From NCBI RefSeq assembly GCF_009856605.1, contig NZ_CP047244.1:1-64000 (forward strand): a stretch of DNA of 64,000 bases. The letters are read 5' to 3'. The position numbers were made by a program, and so were the translations under genes. Of the stretch, positions 1-7,827 are shown in pieces; the first letter of the stretch is position 1; the number at the start of each line of letters is the position of its first letter. The stretch comes from Trichormus variabilis 0441 (GTDB lineage: Bacteria; Cyanobacteriota; Cyanobacteriia; Cyanobacteriales; Nostocaceae). A model generated the notes under the pieces. It ran no database searches, was not told the origin of the DNA, and saw nothing but the letters and a program-made list of their open reading frames with translations.

Positions 1-89
1 TTTGAGCATTTTGTAACTAATCTAGTAAGAAGTTTTTCTTCTTCTGTATTCCACCTATTCCAATTTTTCATAGTAAATTTTTTAGTCAT
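1..89 (-). CDS. Partial small protein, Myb/SANT-like start
   Basis: An open frame enters the window at its left edge and reads leftward from an ATG at 89; an alternative ATG lies at 71. The visible 29 residues are basic and contain the pattern W-N-R-W-N-T-E-E-E-K-L-L. This resembles the first helix of Myb/SANT or related DNA-binding helices, where a Trp is followed by an acidic run and Leu residues. It is divergent from the FtsK-like gene, so the two share a short AT-rich promoter region. No Shine-Dalgarno sequence is seen. The fragment is too short for a firm family call. Confidence 0.4.
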   Translation of the reverse strand, partial: MTKKFTMKNWNRWNTEEEKLLTRLVTKCS

Positions 90-126
90 TAACTCAATTT
101 TATCATTCTAATAATTGAAAAAAACA

Positions 127-2304
127 ATGTTAGAAACGTATACTGATAAAAACAATACTGAATTTCAAAAACAACAGCTTTGGACTGCAATTGTACAGGC
201 CAAACAAGATGGTTTGAGCAATGAAGAGATTATACAGAATGTACGGGAAGCTTTACCGGACGCAATGGTTTCTTATGCTGAAACTGTTTTAAAGCAGATT
301 GACTTTAGAACAAAATTATCACGTCCAGTTGTTGAATTTAATTTAGAATTTTTATTTCAGGTAATATATGAATCAGTAATTGCAGGTACAAACGATGATG
401 AAATATTATCAATATGTGCAGAACATTGTACTTTAAATCAGTACGAGTTTGTACGTTATGCACTTGAATATATCCATCTCAATCGAATGCCCTCACAGTG
501 GGAGCAAAATAACGTGTATCAAAAAATGATTGAGATAGTTAGCATCTCGCCAATAGAATCTTTATTTGAATATATAGAATCCATCAAAAATATTTATCTC
601 AAGCAGATTGGTTACAAAGTAGTTCAGGAGAATCTTTATAATTTATTTTTGAGCAATAAAGGAACTGGTTATTTTACTGATTTAGCAAATAAATCGAGAG
701 ATAACTTTATTAAAAACTATTGCTGCCGAACGGCAGTGCTTGTTGCGCGTGCCACAGGTAAACCATTAGATTTAAAAGTGACAGGTAATGGCTCAATTCT
801 TTTAAAAGAACCTAAATATTTGGATAGGGAAATTGCTAATAATGAGATTGTTAGCTCAAATATTTTAACTATGGGGCAAGCAGGAAAACTATTAGTTGAT
901 ACCTTAGAAGATTTTAATATTAATGCTAAGTATGTTGATGCCAAAAATGGCCCTACTTTTAACCGTATTAGGGTAAAACTAGGACGGGGTGTTAGTTACA
1001 AGAAAGTAGAAGACATAGGTAATGACTTAGTACAGCAACTGGGTGAAGAATTAGGCTTAAAAGTTGCGCCAATGGTGAGTGTAGTGCCTGGGGGAGTTGT
1101 ATTTGACATACCCAGGTTAGACAGACAATTTGCTTATTTCCGTGATTACTTTACTTTTGAGGGCGAACCTGACATTTATTCGGTGTCTATCCCCGGTGGT
1201 GTTGATGTTGATGGCACTTATGTCGAAATTCCCCTTTATAGCGATAACGTGACTCATATCCTGGGTGGTGGGCGGACGCGGGGTGGAAAATCGCAGTTTG
1301 AGAAAGCCGCAATCTTATACTTAGTGCGACGATATCCCCCTTCTGTTGTGCGATTGGCACTTTCAGATGTTAAACGTGTGACCTTTGGTAAATTTGATGG
1401 GCTTCCCCATCTTGTAGCTTCAGTTGCGCGTGATGCAGAGTCTACTGCTAACTTGCTTGATTACTTGGTCGAAGAAATGGAATTGCGTTACCAGGAATTT
1501 GAGCGCCACAGCAGCATTGAAACGATCGCACAGTACAACTCACGGTTCGCACCTGATTGCATCATGCCACGAGTAATTTGTCTAATTGACGAGTGTTTTG
1601 ACCTACTTTCCGATGATAACTATTGCGATCGCATTGAGACTGCGCTGATGAAGTTGCTTGCAAAAGCGGGTGGTGCAGGAATTCATGTATTGTTATATAC
1701 TCAACGACCTGACAAAAACGTGATAGACCCGTTGATTCGCTCAAACTTTCCAGCGAAGACAGCCTTTGTTACAACCCGTCCTGAAGATAGTTGTATTATC
1801 CTGGGGGACGATAAAGACAAGCGTGCAGTTTATTTGCTGGGGTACGGTGATTTCTTGTACAAGACGACTGAAGTTTTAAGACTCCAAGCTTTATATGTAG
1901 CTGATGATGAAGACCCTGAATACTTTCAGCAATTACTCTTGGAAGCAAAAAACCAGAACGATCCTTATACAGCATGGAAATCTGGGTTAGACTTTGATGA
2001 ATTTATTGCTAGTATGTATGGCGAAAGTAGTAGTAATGATAATGGTAAATCTAAAGCTACTACTGCTACTAAAACTAAGCAATCTAAGACTGATTTTGAG
2101 GGCAGTTTTAGTTTTAAGGTGCAGCTTGACGAAGAAGCAAGAAACTCAATTATGAATTTGCATCAAAAGGGGTATCAACTTGATGAAATTGTCAAAGCAG
2201 TATTCAATTTATCCCGTCAAGATGGTAGGTCATACAAGAAATTTAGAAACGTTGTTGAAGAATTTTTAAATAACTTTAAAGGTAGCGGTGAAGATGATAT
2301 TTGA
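127..2304 (+). CDS. FtsK/SpoIIIE/TraD-like DNA-translocating ATPase
   Basis: A 725-residue protein when started at ATG 127; a TTG at 115 would add four residues. It carries an FtsK-type motor: a Walker A loop GGGRTRGGKSQ near residue 380, a Walker B strand VICLIDECFDLL near 484, and before them a segment like the FtsK alpha/beta domain (around 275-310). The first 200 residues are helical and unlike chromosomal FtsK, with no obvious four-helix membrane anchor. The last 60 residues look like a winged helix and may read DNA. Chromosomal FtsK pumps DNA at division, and conjugative relatives feed DNA to a transfer pore. On a replicon with a relaxase, a coupling or segregation role is the likely inference. 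It overlaps the next gene by 11 bases, so the two are probably translated together. Confidence 0.85.
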   Translation: MLETYTDKNNTEFQKQQLWTAIVQAKQDGLSNEEIIQNVREALPDAMVSYAETVLKQIDFRTKLSRPVVEFNLEFLFQVIYESVIAGTNDDEILSICAEHCTLNQYEFVRYALEYIHLNRMPSQWEQNNVYQKMIEIVSISPIESLFEYIESIKNIYLKQIGYKVVQENLYNLFLSNKGTGYFTDLANKSRDNFIKNYCCRTAVLVARATGKPLDLKVTGNGSILLKEPKYLDREIANNEIVSSNILTMGQAGKLLVDTLEDFNINAKYVDAKNGPTFNRIRVKLGRGVSYKKVEDIGNDLVQQLGEELGLKVAPMVSVVPGGVVFDIPRLDRQFAYFRDYFTFEGEPDIYSVSIPGGVDVDGTYVEIPLYSDNVTHILGGGRTRGGKSQFEKAAILYLVRRYPPSVVRLALSDVKRVTFGKFDGLPHLVASVARDAESTANLLDYLVEEMELRYQEFERHSSIETIAQYNSRFAPDCIMPRVICLIDECFDLLSDDNYCDRIETALMKLLAKAGGAGIHVLLYTQRPDKNVIDPLIRSNFPAKTAFVTTRPEDSCIILGDDKDKRAVYLLGYGDFLYKTTEVLRLQALYVADDEDPEYFQQLLLEAKNQNDPYTAWKSGLDFDEFIASMYGESSSNDNGKSKATTATKTKQSKTDFEGSFSFKVQLDEEARNSIMNLHQKGYQLDEIVKAVFNLSRQDGRSYKKFRNVVEEFLNNFKGSGEDDI

Positions 2305-2758
2305 ACTAACCATGCCTTTACCCCCTTGTATGAACGAAATTATTAACCAGGCACGGTCAAGTTGGCAAGCAAGTGCTGAACTTAAGAAGTACTGGACAAA
2401 CTTAATTGGTGAATTTGTGAGAGAATGTGAATTTTGTTTAGATAGTACAGTTTGGATTGAGTTTCATTGGTATCTCAAAAATTTTGCACGAGATAGTGAT
2501 AATGTAGCTGCTGCCGCTAAATTTATTATGGATGGGCTAGTTACAGGGCGAGCAATTCGTAACGATAACCTGACAGTTATCCAATCACCTGTTGTACATT
2601 ACTATCATCGCAGTAGTGGTGATGATGGTGTGCTGTTAAGACTTTCACAATCACCTGATTTTTTATTAGAGAACTTTATTGTATCTAACCAATTCTCCAG
2701 AAGTAGTTTAGAAAAATACAATCAAAAAATCACACATTTAATTTCAAAAAAAATGTAG
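2294..2758 (+). CDS. RusA-like Holliday junction endonuclease
   Basis: 154 residues from ATG 2294; a GTG at 2288 is an alternative. The N-terminus FELTMPLPPCMNEI matches the RusA family start (beta strand, then L-P-P-S-x-N). The middle holds FARDSDNVAAAAKFIMDGL followed by I-R-N-D-N, which corresponds to the family's D-x-D-N core and the second acidic site where RusA has D-D. RusA proteins are homodimers that resolve four-way DNA junctions and are common on phages and plasmids. The start lies inside the end of the FtsK-like gene, so translational coupling is likely. Here it would resolve replication or recombination intermediates or plasmid multimers. Family assignment rests on motif recognition only. 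Confidence 0.75.
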   Translation: MIFELTMPLPPCMNEIINQARSSWQASAELKKYWTNLIGEFVRECEFCLDSTVWIEFHWYLKNFARDSDNVAAAAKFIMDGLVTGRAIRNDNLTVIQSPVVHYYHRSSGDDGVLLRLSQSPDFLLENFIVSNQFSRSSLEKYNQKITHLISKKM

Positions 2759-2779
2759 TTTATCTAAAGGATAATAGTA

Positions 2780-3259
2780 ATGTTGCGTTATAAAGAATAT
2801 ACTTGGTTGATTGGTAAGCTAAATGCAGGCAAGAATGTTAATTTATGGGGTAAACAGGGTATTGGTAAGACTTTTACTGTTAAAAACTGTTTACTTAAAG
2901 ATATTACTTTAAAGTCTGTTTATCTCAATCTTGAATATCCTTTTAGTGTGGCTCATCTATTTGATGTTATTCCCATGAGTTTTGATTTGTACTATCAGCA
3001 GGATTGGCAAAATATAGTAACCGAATTATCTGATGGATTAAATAGACTACTTGTGATTGATAATTTTGATAGATTGCACTTTGTTAGCGATAGTTTTAGC
3101 GACGATTTATTGAGATTGCAACAGTTGGCTATACTAGAGAATTTTTCTTTACTATTAATATCTCGGCTGCCGCTAAGAGGTTTCCATTTTACAGGTTTTG
3201 CTAACTATTTTGAAGAATTGGAATTAAACGAAACTAATACTTGGACTTTTGGAACGTAG
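2780..3259 (+). CDS. Small P-loop ATPase
   Basis: 159 residues with a strong ribosome site (AAAGGA about eight bases before ATG 2780). Residues 20-40 hold a Walker A motif LWGKQGIGKTFTV and residues 92-100 a Walker B strand LLVIDNFDRL; an S-R pair near 142 could be a sensor arginine. The pattern is that of AAA/STAND-type ATPases reduced to the nucleotide-binding core. It follows the RusA-like gene by 21 bases on the same strand and is likely the third gene of that operon. It may assist DNA handling by its neighbours. No further family could be recognised. Confidence 0.65.
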   Translation: MLRYKEYTWLIGKLNAGKNVNLWGKQGIGKTFTVKNCLLKDITLKSVYLNLEYPFSVAHLFDVIPMSFDLYYQQDWQNIVTELSDGLNRLLVIDNFDRLHFVSDSFSDDLLRLQQLAILENFSLLLISRLPLRGFHFTGFANYFEELELNETNTWTFGT

Positions 3260-3286
3260 ATATGTGTTTTCTATATATTGTAATTG

Positions 3287-3354
3287 GGTGATATTTCAGT
3301 TCGGGTAGATTGTTGTTTTAAGCAACAAAGCAAGTTCGACTCTTGCTATCACCA
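3287..3354 (+). tRNA. tRNA-like gene, anticodon UUA (ochre-suppressor type), truncated D arm
   Basis: The sequence folds into a cloverleaf. A 7-bp acceptor pairs GGTGATA with TATCACC, followed by discriminator A. A perfect 5-bp T stem (GCAAG/CTTGC) carries a TTCGACT loop, and a 5-bp anticodon stem (TGTTG/CAACA) carries a TTTTAAG loop with U33 and A37. That places UUA at positions 34-36, which would read UAA stop codons. The D loop keeps the GG and TA landmarks, but its stem is only about 2 bp and the variable loop about 2 nt, so the whole is 68 nt. CCA is not encoded, as is usual in cyanobacteria. It may be a suppressor-type plasmid tRNA or a decayed one. Confidence 0.5.
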
Positions 3355-3530
3355 TTGGGAATGAAACTACTACTGAGACTGAAAATTAACGAGTACATAT
3401 CTATTAAATAGTTGTGGAATTGTTAATAGAGTAAGGGGTAGGTTAGTGGTGTAGTTCTCAGCAAATCCCAATTTGTGCCGGGGCGAGAGTAATTAAAAAT
3501 CTTGTGACCTGCATTTTGGAGGGATGAATT

Positions 3531-4796
3531 ATGTTGAAGAAGTTTGCGTTTAATGGCTTGAGAAACCTTAATGCTGCTTTTGGAATGGTGTCTTTGACTG
3601 CTATTGCTTTAGGCACTATAGCAACTTTTTCTGGTTTGGGCTTATTGTACTTAGCTAGGGGCGGATTCCCAATAGTTGAGAAAGAACGCTCTGGACAAAT
3701 TGCCTATATTGGCACTGGTGCTATTGTATTGGGCTTTACCGGAATTATTCTTGCTTCCTTGGGCGGTGCTTTCTTAAGCATTGTTGAAGAATCGGAGGAA
3801 ACTAATTCGAGTAGAGAAACTGCAAAAATAGCTGACATAAAACCGCTTGTATTAACAAAAACTGAGAACTCTGAAAAATCTGATTGTCTGCCTTTAATTT
3901 ACACTTACAAGGTGATGAATTTTGAAAGACATCCTGATTCAAAGTTCTTGGTTATTTGTAGATTTGAGGAAGAGCCATATCGGAAATTCCTACTTTACGA
4001 AGAATTACGTTCTCACCAAATTGACGACTTGGCAGTAATATATGATGAAACCGATCCAGACAGATTAATTGGACAAACTTTCTCCTCATATAAACCTTTA
4101 CCTTGTGAAGCTTTAGAGGAGCATTTAGATATACACCGATGCTATATTAATGCAGTTAATAGCGAAGAATTTAGTTCTTGCTATTTACAAGTATGTGCTG
4201 GGTGTAAGTTACTGCATGGTGCCAATAATATTGTTTGTGGAATTCATCCACACGGATGGTTTGAAAATAGTTGCTGTCCAGATAAGCAATGGGATGAACG
4301 TAAGGCGTTGTTGCCATTTGAAGATGATGCTGTTGTCGAAAATTTAAATAGAGAAATATCGCCCAATCAAGCGAATATTTACAAATTTTACGGCAATCTT
4401 ATCTTGTGGGATGAATACGCTAACCGTAGGTTTTCTTTTTCCTATTCCGGTATCTTGCTTAAACATTCTGACAGACTGCTTGAGCTTGGTATGGAAGCAA
4501 AACTTCTTTCTTACATCCAGTATTTCCGTACTCGAAATGTAGTGGTCTTTGACTATGTAGCATCAGGACGAGTTTTAGAGTTTGCAAAGGAACTCAAGGG
4601 CATAGCTCAAATCGAAGTTGATGGTGATGAAATATCTATCTTTTTTGATATATATGCGCCCTGTCATCGGTTTCGTCGTGATGGTGTATCGCTGCATCCT
4701 TACTCAACTTTCGTTCCTCAAGAACTCAGATATAACTACAACTTGGTTAGCTACGTTAACTACCTTAAGAGTAAAAAATCTGGAATGTTGAGATGA
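3531..4796 (+). CDS. Membrane-anchored protein with Cys/His-rich cytoplasmic region
   Basis: 421 residues with a good ribosome site (GGAGGG) before ATG 3531. Two hydrophobic helices (about residues 17-42 and 55-84) are followed by a long soluble part. Residues 217-249 hold a cluster of Cys and His (C217, C222-x2-C225, H229, C236, H239, H241, C248, C249) that could bind zinc or an iron-sulfur cluster. No family was recognised. It stands alone between the tRNA-like gene and a switch-like leader. A membrane role on this replicon (transfer, surface or sensing) is possible but not shown. Real gene: yes; function unknown. Confidence 0.6.
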   Translation: MLKKFAFNGLRNLNAAFGMVSLTAIALGTIATFSGLGLLYLARGGFPIVEKERSGQIAYIGTGAIVLGFTGIILASLGGAFLSIVEESEETNSSRETAKIADIKPLVLTKTENSEKSDCLPLIYTYKVMNFERHPDSKFLVICRFEEEPYRKFLLYEELRSHQIDDLAVIYDETDPDRLIGQTFSSYKPLPCEALEEHLDIHRCYINAVNSEEFSSCYLQVCAGCKLLHGANNIVCGIHPHGWFENSCCPDKQWDERKALLPFEDDAVVENLNREISPNQANIYKFYGNLILWDEYANRRFSFSYSGILLKHSDRLLELGMEAKLLSYIQYFRTRNVVVFDYVASGRVLEFAKELKGIAQIEVDGDEISIFFDIYAPCHRFRRDGVSLHPYSTFVPQELRYNYNLVSYVNYLKSKKSGMLR

Positions 4797-4996
4797 ATAA
4801 GGAAGTTTCTAAAAGCTGCGAGTACAAGCCGGAAAAATCGCATTTCGCATTTTTGCAATTTCTGTATCTTGAACTGGTAATTTCTCCAATTTAACAACTG
4901 CAAATTTTGGAAAACTTAGTTCATCTAATTGCTTAAAAAGGCAATTTACCCTCCTTCCTCCTGCTATTGGTTGGGATACGTATAAAATCTTTCACT

Positions 4997-5055
4997 CAGT
5001 ACGGGGGTTTCCCCCGCTACTGGGTGGTAAGTCGCTATAACGCCGCCCATCAGTA
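4997..5055 (+). promoter_or_regulatory. Structured leader with two mutually exclusive hairpins
   Basis: Hairpin 1 pairs CAGTACGGGGG (4997-5007) with CCCCCGCTACTG (5011-5022) across a TTT loop with one bulged C. Hairpin 2 pairs TACTGGGTGG (5018-5027) with the CCGCC and CAGTA parts of 5043-5055, leaving a 3-nt bulge. The block TACTG at 5018-5022 is needed by both, so only one can form. The gene start and its GGAGG lie 7-25 bases downstream. A regulatory switch in the leader of the next gene is inferred. Confidence 0.45.
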
Positions 5056-5075
5056 ATTTATGGAGGAACTACGCT

Positions 5076-5582
5076 ATGTCTGCTTTTGCAATATCGCCTT
5101 TTGTGCAATCTGTTAACGATGTTTTGTTTCCAATCGAGTTGTTTTTGATGGTCTTCCCAATCTTGTATGCGATATTTGTCCCTGCTCAATCAGTATCACT
5201 TCCAGTTACTAATAGTGCTGAGGTGATTTCTGAAGAGTTGCCAGTTTTGGAAACTCATTGGGATTTGACTGGTGTTGATGCTGTTTCTGTTCGGGAAGAA
5301 TTATCCAAACCAGAATCTTCCATTATTGAAACTGTGCCGCCAGTTGTTGAAACTGGGGTTGGGGATGAAGCTAGACAGCTTGTGCTGGTAGACGTTATGA
5401 AAGAAAGGAAGAAGCTTTTGAATTTAGGCACGCGGAAGCTGCGACAGTTCTGCAAAGAACGCCGAATTCAAGGCTATTCTACCGTCTACAATCGTAAAAA
5501 ACTTGATGGACTCGTTGACTTTCTGATCGCGCAACAAGTGACCTCTGCTCAAGTGGTCGAGTGTGTGGAAATGCTTGCTTAG
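5076..5582 (+). CDS. Membrane-anchored protein with SAP/Rho-N-like C-terminal domain
   Basis: 168 residues, GGAGG ten bases before ATG 5076. One hydrophobic helix at residues 14-38 is followed by an acidic, Glu/Val-rich linker (40-100). The C-terminal block at about 114-152 has the pattern L-x-T-R-K-L-R-Q-F-C then G-Y-S-x-x-x-R-K-K-L, typical of SAP or Rho N-terminal helix-extended-loop-helix DNA/RNA-binding domains. The layout suggests a protein that tethers nucleic acid to the membrane. It is preceded by a switch-like leader, so its expression may be controlled at the RNA level. The function is inferred from architecture only. Confidence 0.55.
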   Translation: MSAFAISPFVQSVNDVLFPIELFLMVFPILYAIFVPAQSVSLPVTNSAEVISEELPVLETHWDLTGVDAVSVREELSKPESSIIETVPPVVETGVGDEARQLVLVDVMKERKKLLNLGTRKLRQFCKERRIQGYSTVYNRKKLDGLVDFLIAQQVTSAQVVECVEMLA

Positions 5583-5673
5583 AATTAAAATTTGGTGAAA
5601 AGCCTCGGTAAAAACTGGGATTGCAAAACTACTCCCTTAGGCTAGGATAATACTTGCTTGATGACTCTTTCTA

Positions 5674-6126
5674 TTAGGGTTGAGCTTCTAAAATGCGTCC
5701 TATACTTCTTGGCGATAGTGTTGGTAAACCTCTCTTAGCGGCTTCTTCTGCTACCTGCATATGGTAGTGGTGCTTGGAACGGCTAGGTTTTCGGTTCTTG
5801 CTCCATTCGCTAATTTCGACGATTTTGCTCGCCTCTGTACTTTTGCATTTCTTAGGTCTGCCTACGTTGACACCTAATACTTCATTAGCTTTTGCGATCG
5901 CCGACTCTTGGGTTTCTGACAAGATGGTACTTGATGTCCATCTTTTTTTCCACTTTGCTATTGAGTTTTCGGTTACACCAATCTCTTGGGCTAAAGCTAC
6001 ATATTTCTTGCCTTCGTTTAGCCCTAGCAGAATTTTAGCTCTTTTGCTAACTTCATCGCTGCTAGTTGCCGCTATGTGTTCTAGTGCTTGTTTTTCAAGA
6101 GAATTTAATATCTGAAGATGAGGCAT
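5674..6126 (-). CDS. Helix-turn-helix protein like the N-terminal half of IS630-type transposases
   Basis: 150 residues with an AGAGGGG-like ribosome site before ATG 6126. Residues 20-65 form a homeodomain-like helix-turn-helix (K-R-A-K-I-L-L ... A-L-A-Q-E-I-G-V-T-E-N-S-I-A-K-W), the usual opening of IS630/Tc1-type transposases. A second helical DNA-binding block follows near 110-148. The DDE catalytic half is missing, and no catalytic sequence continues downstream of the stop. It is either a truncated transposase or a free-standing DNA-binding protein. No terminal inverted repeats were found around it. It is convergent with the preceding gene. Confidence 0.5.
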   Translation of the reverse strand: MPHLQILNSLEKQALEHIAATSSDEVSKRAKILLGLNEGKKYVALAQEIGVTENSIAKWKKRWTSSTILSETQESAIAKANEVLGVNVGRPKKCKSTEASKIVEISEWSKNRKPSRSKHHYHMQVAEEAAKRGLPTLSPRSIGRILEAQP

Positions 6127-6222
6127 CTAAAAATTTACCCCTCTTTACTGTACAATTTTGCCAAATGGAATGAAGCCTGATATACTCTTTTTGTAGCGTT
6201 CATTTTTTCTAAAAACCCACCC

Positions 6223-6247
6223 AAAGCCCTGGTGCAAACAGGGCTTT
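6223..6247. terminator. 9-bp hairpin in the 5674-6126 / 6643 intergenic region
   Basis: AAAGCCCTG (6223-6231) and CAGGGCTTT (6239-6247) pair perfectly around a 7-nt loop. On the minus strand a T run follows a few bases later; on the plus strand no T run follows. It could stop leftward transcription or act as a leader structure for the rightward genes. Confidence 0.35.
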
Positions 6248-6327
6248 GAGGAGAAAACAAGCCCACTTGTTAGTAAAACAAGGCGGAACATTGTTTTGTC
6301 AATTTAATTAACTAGAGACATCATATC

Positions 6328-6540
6328 ATGAGTTTAGCCAGTTTTACAAATCTTTCTTTCGGTAGATGTATTTTTCCCAAAAATAACACCAAAAAATATC
6401 TCTTCAATGAAATTGGTTTTAAATGGGTTAATAATAATAGTTTTCTACTGCAAAAATTCTCTTCGGGAGATTGTTTGATAATTAATTGTTCATTATTTAC
6501 AAAAATTAATTATTTTTTAATAATATCACTTTCACTGTAG
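6328..6540 (+). CDS. Possible small protein of unknown function
   Basis: A 70-residue frame starting at ATG 6328 in an AT-rich stretch ahead of parB. It ends in a hydrophobic tail (about 18 residues). There is no clear ribosome site and the composition is close to that of random AT-rich sequence, so it is only weakly supported as a gene. It may be part of a parB leader. Confidence 0.2.
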   Translation: MSLASFTNLSFGRCIFPKNNTKKYLFNEIGFKWVNNNSFLLQKFSSGDCLIINCSLFTKINYFLIISLSL

Positions 6541-6642
6541 AAAGTGCCATCAGTCCTGCTGCTTGAGTTTTTCTACTTTCTGCTTAAGCTTTTCAAAATT
6601 GAACTTATCTTTTTTAGGCAATTTGTGACCCGGAGTATCAAT

Positions 6643-7827
6643 ATGTCTGAGGTGCATAGTCCGGCAATTGTATATATTTCTCCTGCGGAGTTGGTAGTTC
6701 ATCCGAAGCTGATAGAAATATACGGTGAAAATGAGAACCGTCCCGCTTTGGAAAAAAGTATCTCAGAAAAAGGGATTTTGGAATCCTTAAAGGTATCTGC
6801 ACGCACTGGTGTAAATGTGGTTTTAGCAGGCAAGTGTCGTTTGCAGATAGCCCGCCAGTTGGGGATTTCTGCTGTGAAAGTAGAATTTGTCGAGTCTAGT
6901 TCGCCTGAAGAAGATTTAAAATTAGTGCTTGACTTTAATCTCCACCGCGAAGGCGGGAAGACTCATTACCAGAAATTTCACGAAGGGCAGTACTGGGAGA
7001 GCGTACTTCGTCCCCAAGCGAAAGAAAGACAACGGGAAAGTGCCCGTCGTTTGAATGAAACGAAGTATTCAAATTTGAACACTTCGATAGATGAAAGTAA
7101 CTCTCAATTAAATAAGGGTAAACCTGTGATTCAGGAGGTTTCAGAGAATCTAAGGATAAGCGTTGGCAGTTATCACAAGGGCAAGAAAGTATTTGAATAT
7201 ATTTCTCAATTAAGGGATCTGCAAAAATATAAGGCAGTTGTGGCACTGGAGGCGGAATTTAACCGAAGTATTGATGCAGCGTACAAGTTCGTTTGCAATC
7301 AAGATATCTGTGACCAGGTGATAGACCTGATTGAAGCAGACGAGATAGGTAGTATAAGTGATGGTATCGCTTGGATGCGGAATGGCGATCGCAATCCGTT
7401 TCGGCGTTTCCAAATTGGTCAAGTATATCAATTTAAGGAAAGACTGCGGACAGAGTTGGAAATTGTGGGGCGTGTTATAGGTATAACTAATGAATTTGTT
7501 GTGTTTGGATTGAGGAATTTAGTAAATATGAACCTAGAAATCGTGAATCTACGTCCGCGACAGATTGATGCAGAGTTGCAAGATGAACCATCTGCTGAAC
7601 AGAGAGCAAGAATTCTTCACTTAATGGAAAAGTTTAGGGATGTTTTTCCAGTTCAGGTATCTTTAGCGGAGTTGTTAAAACTCCCAAATTTAACTGATAA
7701 AGAGGAAGTTTTATTGCGGATGTATGAGTCTGACGTATTTGAAAAAACTTGGGAGGATTATAAGAACCAAATGCAAGCAATGGAAGTGTCTACAAATAGA
7801 AAAAAGGATAATATTCGTGCTGCATAG
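6643..7827 (+). CDS. parB: ParB-like partition protein
   Basis: 394 residues from ATG 6643, chosen because GGAG lies seven bases upstream; a GTG 33 codons earlier lacks one. The N-terminal half has the ParB/Srx fold signature: I-S-P-A-E-L near residue 12, an E-x-S-I-x-E-K-G-I-L-E-S-L helix near 45, and V-L-A-G-K-C-R-L in the place of the usual G-x-R-R motif. A helical DNA-binding region follows (about 95-190). ParB binds centromere sites and works with a ParA ATPase, of which two candidates lie at 12.3-14.1 kb, so the pair is not in the usual parAB operon. A 26-bp near-palindrome (7061-7086) lies within the gene. A nuclease or repressor role within the superfamily cannot be excluded. Confidence 0.8.
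   Translation: MSEVHSPAIVYISPAELVVHPKLIEIYGENENRPALEKSISEKGILESLKVSARTGVNVVLAGKCRLQIARQLGISAVKVEFVESSSPEEDLKLVLDFNLHREGGKTHYQKFHEGQYWESVLRPQAKERQRESARRLNETKYSNLNTSIDESNSQLNKGKPVIQEVSENLRISVGSYHKGKKVFEYISQLRDLQKYKAVVALEAEFNRSIDAAYKFVCNQDICDQVIDLIEADEIGSISDGIAWMRNGDRNPFRRFQIGQVYQFKERLRTELEIVGRVIGITNEFVVFGLRNLVNMNLEIVNLRPRQIDAELQDEPSAEQRARILHLMEKFRDVFPVQVSLAELLKLPNLTDKEEVLLRMYESDVFEKTWEDYKNQMQAMEVSTNRKKDNIRAA
7061..7086. repeat. 26-bp palindrome, copy inside parB (candidate parS)
   Basis: The half-site CGAAGTATTCAAA is followed by its reverse complement with one mismatch (position 7080). The same palindrome occurs without mismatch at 31044-31069. Here it is in frame and codes a K-Y-S-N-L-N-T-S segment just after the ParB DNA-binding domain region. 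Function as a ParB-binding site is inferred. Confidence 0.6.

Noticed and set aside
3355..3530. GGAATGAAAC after the tRNA-like gene as end of a CRISPR repeat
   Set aside because: It occurs once; no second repeat or spacer pattern follows.
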